Shown piece after piece: positions 58,928 to 64,000 of a stretch of DNA of 64,000 nucleotides. This DNA comes from Streptomyces cellulosae (GTDB taxonomy: Bacteria > Actinomycetota > Actinomycetes > Streptomycetales > Streptomycetaceae), in contig BNBH01000016.1 of the NCBI GenBank assembly GCA_014655195.1, positions 1 through 64,000 on the forward strand, in the 5' to 3' direction. The notes under the pieces are model-generated. The model was not told the origin of the DNA, did no database searches, and worked only from the letters and a program-made list of their open reading frames with translations. Every line of letters begins with the position of its first letter. The stretch's first letter is position 1. Made by a program: the position numbers and the translations under genes.

Positions 58928-60541
58928 ATGGGCTGGGCGCACGCCTCCACCGACCGGCCGGTCGCAGGACGCTACCGGCTGGTCGAGATCACGCACCGCG
59001 AGACCAACCGGGTCAGCTGGTACGCCGACGACCTGCGGACGGGACGCCCGTGCCTGGCCACCCGGACCGAGTTGCCGGCGGACGCCGTGGAGGGCGTCCG
59101 CCGCGCCCCCTCCGGCATCCTGCGGACCACCGAGAACGTGGCGCGGCTCTGCCCGGACCGGATCGCGGACGTCGTCGACGCGGTCGTCGAGGGCGGCTGC
59201 CTGTGGACGGTCACCGCCTGGATCGACGGCACCCCGCTGGACGAAATCCTGCTCCAGCGGGGCACGTTCGCGCCCGTGCGGGCGGCGCGCGTCGCCCTGG
59301 ACCTGCTCGACGTGCTGGACGCGGCGCACGCGGAGGCCGTCACCCACGGCGAGCTGAGCCCCGGTCAGCTCCATCTGCGCGAGTCCGGCCCGGTGATCGT
59401 CTCCGGCTACGGGGTGGCCGGCACGACGTCGGCGCCCCGGCTCACCGCGCCGTCGTACGCGGCGCCGGAGCAGGCGCGCAACGAGCAGGTCGGGCCCGCC
59501 GCCGATCTGTGGGCACTGGGGGCGATCCTCTACACGATGCTGGAGGGACGCCCGCCGTTCCGGGACCGGGGCAGGGTCGTGGCCACGCTGCGCGGGGTGG
59601 AGCGGCTTCCGCTGCGTCCGCCGCTGCGCTGCGGGCCGCTCACCCAGCTCGTCACGGGGCTGCTGCGGAAGGAGCCCCGGGAGCGCCCGGGCCGCCAGGT
59701 GGTGCGGGACATGCTCACCCGGGTCCTGAGCGAGGCTCCCGGCGCCGGTCCTGAGCCCGGAGAGGCGTACGCGCCGGCCGGGCCGGGGTGGAAGCGGAAG
59801 AGCGTGCTGGTCGGCACGCCCCTCGCGGTGCTGGCGGTGACGGCGGCCGTGGTCGCGGCGACGACGGGGCTGCCCGGCGGCGAGGACCGGGCGGACGCCG
59901 GCCCCACGGCGTCGGCGTCCGCGTCCGCCGGAGGGACCGGGGCGGCGGACACGGCTCCGCGCGTCCCGCCGTCGGCCGGCGCCGCCCCGCCGCCGTCGAA
60001 GGCACCCTCGTCTCCCCCGTCCTCCTCCCCGTCCGGGTCCGCCTCGCCGTCCCCGTCCGGCCCCGGCGCCCTGCCCGCGGGCTTCCGCGCCTACCGGGCG
60101 CCGGAGGGGTTCTCCGTCGCGCTGCCCGAGGGCTGGGAGCGGCAGCGGACCTCCCGCGCGACCGAGCTGTCGTACCGGGTCACGTTCGGCGCCGACGACG
60201 ACCCGCGCACCCTCGCGGTCACCTACAGCGAGCGCGTCGGTCCCGACCCGGTCGCGGTGTGGCGGGACACGGTGGAGCCGGGCCTCTCACGCGCCGACGC
60301 CTATCAGCGGATCGGTGTCATCGAGGCCACGACGTACCAGGGCCGTGAGGCCGCCGACATGGAGTGGATCACCACCGACGACGGCGCCCGGGTGCGCACC
60401 TTCGGCCGCGGCTTCCTGCTCGGCGACGGCCGGGGTTTCTCCCTGCGCTGGACCACCCCGGCCGCCGACTGGGCGAGCGCCGACAGCCAGGAGGCCCTGC
60501 GCACCGTTCTGCGGACCTTCCGGCCCGGTACGGCGAGCTGA
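58928..60541 (+). CDS. membrane-anchored serine/threonine pseudokinase
   Basis: A 537-residue protein. Residues about 10-270 have the fold of a bacterial Ser/Thr kinase (AHAEAVTHGELSPGQLHL, SYAAPEQARNEQVGPAADLW, GAILYTMLEGRPPF). The catalytic residues are replaced: HGELSPGQ instead of HRDLKPxN, VSGYG instead of DFG, and ATRT where the VAIK lysine should be. One membrane helix (about 293-312) leads to a Ser/Pro-rich linker and an extracellular about 140-residue domain (FRAYRAPEGFSVALPEGWER). So it is likely a scaffold or sensor. ATG 58928 has two GAGGGA sites from a 15-bp duplication. Confidence 0.9.
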   Translation: MGWAHASTDRPVAGRYRLVEITHRETNRVSWYADDLRTGRPCLATRTELPADAVEGVRRAPSGILRTTENVARLCPDRIADVVDAVVEGGCLWTVTAWIDGTPLDEILLQRGTFAPVRAARVALDLLDVLDAAHAEAVTHGELSPGQLHLRESGPVIVSGYGVAGTTSAPRLTAPSYAAPEQARNEQVGPAADLWALGAILYTMLEGRPPFRDRGRVVATLRGVERLPLRPPLRCGPLTQLVTGLLRKEPRERPGRQVVRDMLTRVLSEAPGAGPEPGEAYAPAGPGWKRKSVLVGTPLAVLAVTAAVVAATTGLPGGEDRADAGPTASASASAGGTGAADTAPRVPPSAGAAPPPSKAPSSPPSSSPSGSASPSPSGPGALPAGFRAYRAPEGFSVALPEGWERQRTSRATELSYRVTFGADDDPRTLAVTYSERVGPDPVAVWRDTVEPGLSRADAYQRIGVIEATTYQGREAADMEWITTDDGARVRTFGRGFLLGDGRGFSLRWTTPAADWASADSQEALRTVLRTFRPGTAS

Positions 60542-61978
60542 CTAGCCGCGCGGCGCCCGCAGCGCGCGCAGCGGCCAGGGGATCAGCGGTGTGGTGAGCC
60601 AGTGGGCGCGGAAGACGCGGTCGGTGAGGGAGCAGGTGACGCGCAGGCGGTGCGGAGTCTCCAGGAAGGCGATGTCGACGGTGAGCGTGTCGGGTCCGTC
60701 CCAGCCGCCGGTGACCGCGACCGGCACCGCGCCCTCGGTGACGGTCCAGTCCGTGCCGTTCCAGCGGGCCGCCAGCCGGTGGCCGGCCTCGTCGAGGGTC
60801 AGCGTCCAGCCGCCGGCGTCGTCCGCCGTGAGCTCGGCGGCGCTCAGCTTCGGCTGCTCGGCGCAGAGCCCGCCCTCCGGGGTGAAGGACGCCCCGGCCC
60901 ACTCGCCGGACGCCGGCGCGGGGGCGCCGTCCGTCGACGGCAGGGCGAGGCGCTCCAGGCGCTCACGCAGGGCCGCGTCCTCGGCGTCGCGCCCGGTCAG
61001 CGGAGCGTCGCCGAAGGCGGGCAGCAGGTGCCGCCAGACCAGTTCGAGGTAGCGCTGCATCTCCACGGTCGCGGACGTCGCGGCGATCACCGCGTCGTGC
61101 TCGGGCAGCACCAGGCAGAACTGGCCGTAGGCGCCGTCGCCGCGGAAGCCGTGCCGGCCCCGCCAGAACTGGTAGCCGTAGCCCTGGTCCCAGTCGGATC
61201 GGTCGTCGCGGCCCATGGCGCCTGCGGTGTCGATGTGGGCGCGGGTGGCGCGCCCGACCCAGCCCTCGGGCAGCAGCCGCTCGCCCTGCCAGACGCCGTC
61301 GTTGAGGTACAGCAGGCCGAACTTCGCTATCGCGTCGAGGGTGGTGTGCAGTCCGGCGAAGCCGATCTCGCGTCCGGCGCGGTCGCGGGACCACAGGGTC
61401 TCGCCGATGCCCAGCGGGTCGAACAGCCGCGGCCGCAGATACTCCGTGAGGGTCTGCCCGGTGACCCGCTGCACGATCGCGGCAAGCGTGTACGTGCAGG
61501 GCTGGTTGTAGGTGAACAGGGTGCCCGGGTCGCGCTGCGGCGGCTGGAGCAGGAAGCCGCGCACGGGTTCGGCCGGGTCGGCGCCGAACGCCTCGTCGAC
61601 GGTCTCGTGGTCGTGCCCGCTGGCCATGGACGCCACGTGGCGCACCAGCATCGCCCGGCTGCGCGGGTCGGTGATGTCCGCGTCGAGCTCCGGGAAGTAC
61701 GACAGCACGGTGGCGTCGAAGTCGATCAGGCCCTCCGCCTCGGCGAGTCCGGCGGCGGTCGAGGCGAAGCTCTTGCTGAGCGAGTACAGCAGATGGGGGC
61801 GCCCGGCGGTGTACGGCGCCCACGAGCCGGAGGCCACGACCTTGCCGTGGCGCACGACGGTCAGTCCGTGCGGTTCGATGTCCGGGTCGGCCTCGAGCGC
61901 GTCGAGGAAGGCGTGGACGCCGGACGCGTCGACGCCCTGGGTCGCGGGGGCTGCGGTCGGAAGGGCTCGCTGGGTCAT
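60542..61978 (-). CDS. serine hydrolase (beta-lactamase/esterase family)
   Basis: A 478-residue beta-lactamase-fold hydrolase. The active serine is Ser66 in YSLSKSFA (SxxK), the Tyr is Tyr157 in LFTYNQP, and GRHGFRG is the third motif. The C-terminal about 130 residues form an extra beta-rich domain. No signal peptide is visible, so it is probably a cytoplasmic esterase or peptidase (EstB/PBP4*-like) rather than an antibiotic-resistance enzyme. ATG 61978. Its stop directly abuts the pseudokinase stop (convergent). Confidence 0.9.
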   Translation of the reverse strand: MTQRALPTAAPATQGVDASGVHAFLDALEADPDIEPHGLTVVRHGKVVASGSWAPYTAGRPHLLYSLSKSFASTAAGLAEAEGLIDFDATVLSYFPELDADITDPRSRAMLVRHVASMASGHDHETVDEAFGADPAEPVRGFLLQPPQRDPGTLFTYNQPCTYTLAAIVQRVTGQTLTEYLRPRLFDPLGIGETLWSRDRAGREIGFAGLHTTLDAIAKFGLLYLNDGVWQGERLLPEGWVGRATRAHIDTAGAMGRDDRSDWDQGYGYQFWRGRHGFRGDGAYGQFCLVLPEHDAVIAATSATVEMQRYLELVWRHLLPAFGDAPLTGRDAEDAALRERLERLALPSTDGAPAPASGEWAGASFTPEGGLCAEQPKLSAAELTADDAGGWTLTLDEAGHRLAARWNGTDWTVTEGAVPVAVTGGWDGPDTLTVDIAFLETPHRLRVTCSLTDRVFRAHWLTTPLIPWPLRALRAPRG

Positions 61979-62050
61979 GGGGGCATCCTGCCCGGGGCAC
62001 CGGCGGGTGATCCACCGTTTTCGCCGGTCGCCGCGGGGGACCCGGACACC

Positions 62051-63022
62051 ATGGTGCGAATCGGGTACACGATGATGACCGAGCAGGCCGGGCCGCGTGA
62101 GCTGGTGGAGCACGTGGTGCGCGCCGAGGAGGCGGGTTTCGACTTCTCGGTGACCTCGGACCACTACTTCCCGTGGCTGGAGGAGCAGGGCCACTCGCCG
62201 TACGCGTGGAGCGTGCTGGGCGCGGCCGCGCAGGCCACCTCGCGGATCCCGCTGATGACGTACGTGACGTGTCCGACGATGCGCTACCACCCGGCGGTGG
62301 TGGCGCAGAAGGCGGCGACGATGCAGTTGCTGTCGGGGGGCCGGTTCCGGCTGGGGCTGGGGTCGGGCGAGAATCTCAACGAGCACGTGGTGGGCGGCGG
62401 CTGGCCGCCGGTGGACGTGCGCCATCAGATGCTCGAGGAGGCGGTGGAGATCATCCGCGCCCTGTTCGGGGGCGGGCACGTCAACCACCGGGGCGAGCAC
62501 TTCGACGTGGAGTCGGCCCGGCTGTGGGACCTGCCGGACCAGCCGCCGCCGATCGGCGTCGCGGTGTCCGGGAAGCGGTCGTGCGCGCTGGCGGGGCACC
62601 TGGCGGACCTGGTGATCGCCACCGAGCCGAAGCCGGAGCTGCTGGAGATGTTCGACCGGCACGGCGGCCAGGGGAAGCCGCGGGTGGGCCAGCTGCCGGT
62701 GTGCTACGACCCGGACCGTGACGCGGCGGTGGAGCGGGCGCACGCCCAGTTCCGCTGGTTCGGCAACGGCTGGAAGGTGAACGCCGAACTGCCCCACCCG
62801 GACTCCTTCGCGTCGGCGACCCAGTTCGTACGGCCCGACGACGTGGCCGCGTCCATCCCCTGCGGCAGCGACCCGGACGACTTCGTCGAGGCGATCCGCC
62901 CGTACGCGGAGGCCGGGTTCACGGAGATCGCCCTGGTGCAGATCGGCGGGGAGTCGCAGCCGGCGTACCTGGACTGGTCGGAGAGGACGCTGCTGCCGGC
63001 GCTGCGGAAGGCCTTCGGCTGA
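62051..63022 (+). CDS. LLM-class F420-dependent oxidoreductase
   Basis: A 323-residue luciferase-like protein: IGYTMMTEQAGPRELVEHVV, AEEAGFDFSVTSDHYFPWLE, LMTYVTCPTMRYHPAVVAQK and FRLGLGSGENLNEHVVG match the TIGR03557-type F420 family related to F420-dependent glucose-6-phosphate dehydrogenase. It presumably uses F420; the substrate is unknown. ATG 62051 with GGGGGA about 10 bases upstream. Divergent to the serine hydrolase gene, 72 bases apart. Confidence 0.9.
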   Translation: MVRIGYTMMTEQAGPRELVEHVVRAEEAGFDFSVTSDHYFPWLEEQGHSPYAWSVLGAAAQATSRIPLMTYVTCPTMRYHPAVVAQKAATMQLLSGGRFRLGLGSGENLNEHVVGGGWPPVDVRHQMLEEAVEIIRALFGGGHVNHRGEHFDVESARLWDLPDQPPPIGVAVSGKRSCALAGHLADLVIATEPKPELLEMFDRHGGQGKPRVGQLPVCYDPDRDAAVERAHAQFRWFGNGWKVNAELPHPDSFASATQFVRPDDVAASIPCGSDPDDFVEAIRPYAEAGFTEIALVQIGGESQPAYLDWSERTLLPALRKAFG

Positions 63023-63064
63023 CCCTCCGTGCGTGAGGTGTGACGGATTCACCCGGGAGGCTGA

Positions 63065-63088
63065 GCATCTTGCCGGGATCCGGGGTAC
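63065..63088 (+). promoter_or_regulatory. SigB-type promoter candidate for the SsgA-like gene
   Basis: GCAT (63065-63068), a 14-base spacer and GGGTAC (63083-63088) match the SigB pattern exactly, 37 bases before the GTG start. The elements equal those before the PRC-barrel and STAS genes. Confidence 0.6.
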
Positions 63089-63125
63089 TAGAGGGCTCTA
63101 CGTCGGTACGTCCCGGAGGCCCCTC

Positions 63126-63551
63126 GTGAACTCGTTCGTGCACAAGACCCTGGTGGTGGAGCTCCAGGCGGGCGACACGGAGCGTTTTCCCGTGCTCGCC
63201 CACCTGAGCTACGACCCGTCGGACCCGTTCGCCGTCACGGTCGTCTTCACCCTCGACGGCCGGGTGCTGGCGCGCTGGCAGCTGGACCGGGAGATGGTCA
63301 CCGAGGGGCTGAGCCGCCCGGTCGGCATCGGGGACGTACGGCTGAGCCCGCAGGCCCGCGGGGTGGGACGGGAGCTGCGGATGGAGTTCCTGGGCGAGGC
63401 GCGCGCCGACGGCGGCCGGCATCACGCGGTGGTGTTCGTCTGGGCGGAGGCCGTCGGGGAGTTCCTCACCGAGACGCACCGGATGGTGCCGCCGGGGTGC
63501 GAGGAGGTCCGGGTGGACGACTTCCTCGCGGACGTCCTCGCCAACAGCTAG
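63126..63551 (+). CDS. SsgA-like protein (SALP family)
   Basis: A 141-residue SsgA-like protein, a family unique to sporulating actinomycetes that guides septum formation and spore-wall remodelling. YDPSDPFAVTVVFTLDGRVL, WQLDREMVTEGLSRPVGIGD and VRLSPQARG match the family core. Which SALP (SsgA-G) it corresponds to is not clear. GTG 63126 has GGAGG 7 bases upstream. A SigB-type promoter match lies just before it, linking cell division to the stress regulon. Confidence 0.92.
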   Translation: MNSFVHKTLVVELQAGDTERFPVLAHLSYDPSDPFAVTVVFTLDGRVLARWQLDREMVTEGLSRPVGIGDVRLSPQARGVGRELRMEFLGEARADGGRHHAVVFVWAEAVGEFLTETHRMVPPGCEEVRVDDFLADVLANS

Positions 63552-63564
63552 CCCTGCGCGCGCG

Positions 63565-64000
63565 TCAGCGCGTGGTGTGGCGGTAGCGGGCCCAGACCGG
63601 CAGCCCGAACCAGCACAGCAGGTACCAGAACACCACCCCGGCCACCAGGTACGGCACGTAGTCGTCGTGGGTGGCCACGCGCAGGATGAGCAGCAGCGAC
63701 GAGCTGGTGGTGACCAGCAGCAGCGCGAGGCCCAGCAGGGTGAGCCGGGAAGCCCACTGCACCGCCTGCGGTTTGATGCGCCGTCCGCTGACGAGCCGGT
63801 GCAGCGACACCGGGCCGATCAGCGCCCCGGTCGCGCAGGCGCCCAGCACCACTGTGACGATGTAGATGGTCTTGTCGGTGCCGGACAGGTCCTCGTAGGT
63901 CGGGGTGAACACGACCGTCAGCAGGAAACCGAACAGGATCTGCACGCCCATCTGCGCCACGCGGACCTCCTGGATGAGCTCGGTCCACATCCGGTCCGCC
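63565..64000 (-). CDS. DUF6328 family membrane protein, N-terminus outside window
   Basis: At least 145 residues of the frame are in the window, which stays open to the right edge, so the true start is likely beyond it; an ATG at 63990 is inside the conserved ELIQEVRVAQMGVQILFGFL. That motif and about four helices (VTVVLGACATGALIGPVSLH, LTLLGLALLLVTTSSSLLLI, VPYLVAGVVFWYLLCWFGLP) fit DUF6328. Function unknown. Convergent to the SsgA-like gene. Confidence 0.75.
   Translation of the reverse strand, partial: ADRMWTELIQEVRVAQMGVQILFGFLLTVVFTPTYEDLSGTDKTIYIVTVVLGACATGALIGPVSLHRLVSGRRIKPQAVQWASRLTLLGLALLLVTTSSSLLLILRVATHDDYVPYLVAGVVFWYLLCWFGLPVWARYRHTTR

Overview
The window reads as a chromosomal segment of a Streptomyces species. 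GC content is very high, with third codon positions almost always G or C. It carries the GlgE-type glycogen/trehalose genes, a WhiB-like regulator, an SsgA-like sporulation protein, an F420-type LLM oxidoreductase, many SpoIIE/STAS/anti-sigma genes, and the short GCGCAGTTCCCCGCGCCCC intergenic repeat I associate with this genus. I see no rRNA or tRNA gene, CRISPR array, phage or transposase gene. About 56 protein genes and one decayed regulator gene fill the window, with few gaps.

Left part (1-16.9 kb): the end of glgE followed by treS, pep2 and glgB (trehalose to maltose to maltose-1-phosphate to branched alpha-glucan), then a YbdK-type carboxylate-amine ligase, an aldehyde dehydrogenase behind a 30-bp palindrome, an SDR oxidoreductase facing the remnant of an MmyB-type regulator, a large LuxR (LAL) regulator, an acyl-CoA ligase, an RsbW-like ATPase and a PRC-barrel protein.

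Centre (17.2-35.3 kb): a long signalling block. A soluble hybrid kinase with six tandem HAMP repeats (layout of fungal Os-1/Nik1) overlaps an ANTAR-GAF-PAS-SpoIIE phosphatase. A STAS antagonist follows, then a tightly overlapping RsbR-RsbS-RsbT set with a fused ATPase/PP2C protein and another SpoIIE phosphatase: a stressosome-like partner-switching module. A type II NADH dehydrogenase and a FUSC membrane protein lie downstream. After a tandem-repeat gap comes a minus-strand SigB/SigF-type sigma factor with an RsbW-like anti-sigma factor upstream. Matches to the SigB promoter pattern GNNT-N14-16-GGGTAC lie before the PRC-barrel, STAS and SsgA-like genes, suggesting one stress regulon across the window.

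Right part (35.4-64 kb): mixed metabolism and regulation. It includes a PLP decarboxylase, a structured RNA or terminator region before a Crp-like protein, an MFS exporter, a divergent LysE-type exporter/LysR pair, a TetR/saccharopine-dehydrogenase-like pair, WhiB, a TetR/flavoprotein operon divergent to an AlkB-like dioxygenase, and a universal stress protein. A three-gene operon joins a receiver-thioredoxin-reductase-like flavoprotein, a Crp-domain histidine kinase and a UBP zinc finger. Then follow a TerD-CAP-CAP protein, an AIM24 protein, a threonine-dehydratase-like enzyme, a membrane pseudokinase, a serine hydrolase, an F420-type oxidoreductase, an SsgA-like protein and an edge-truncated membrane protein.
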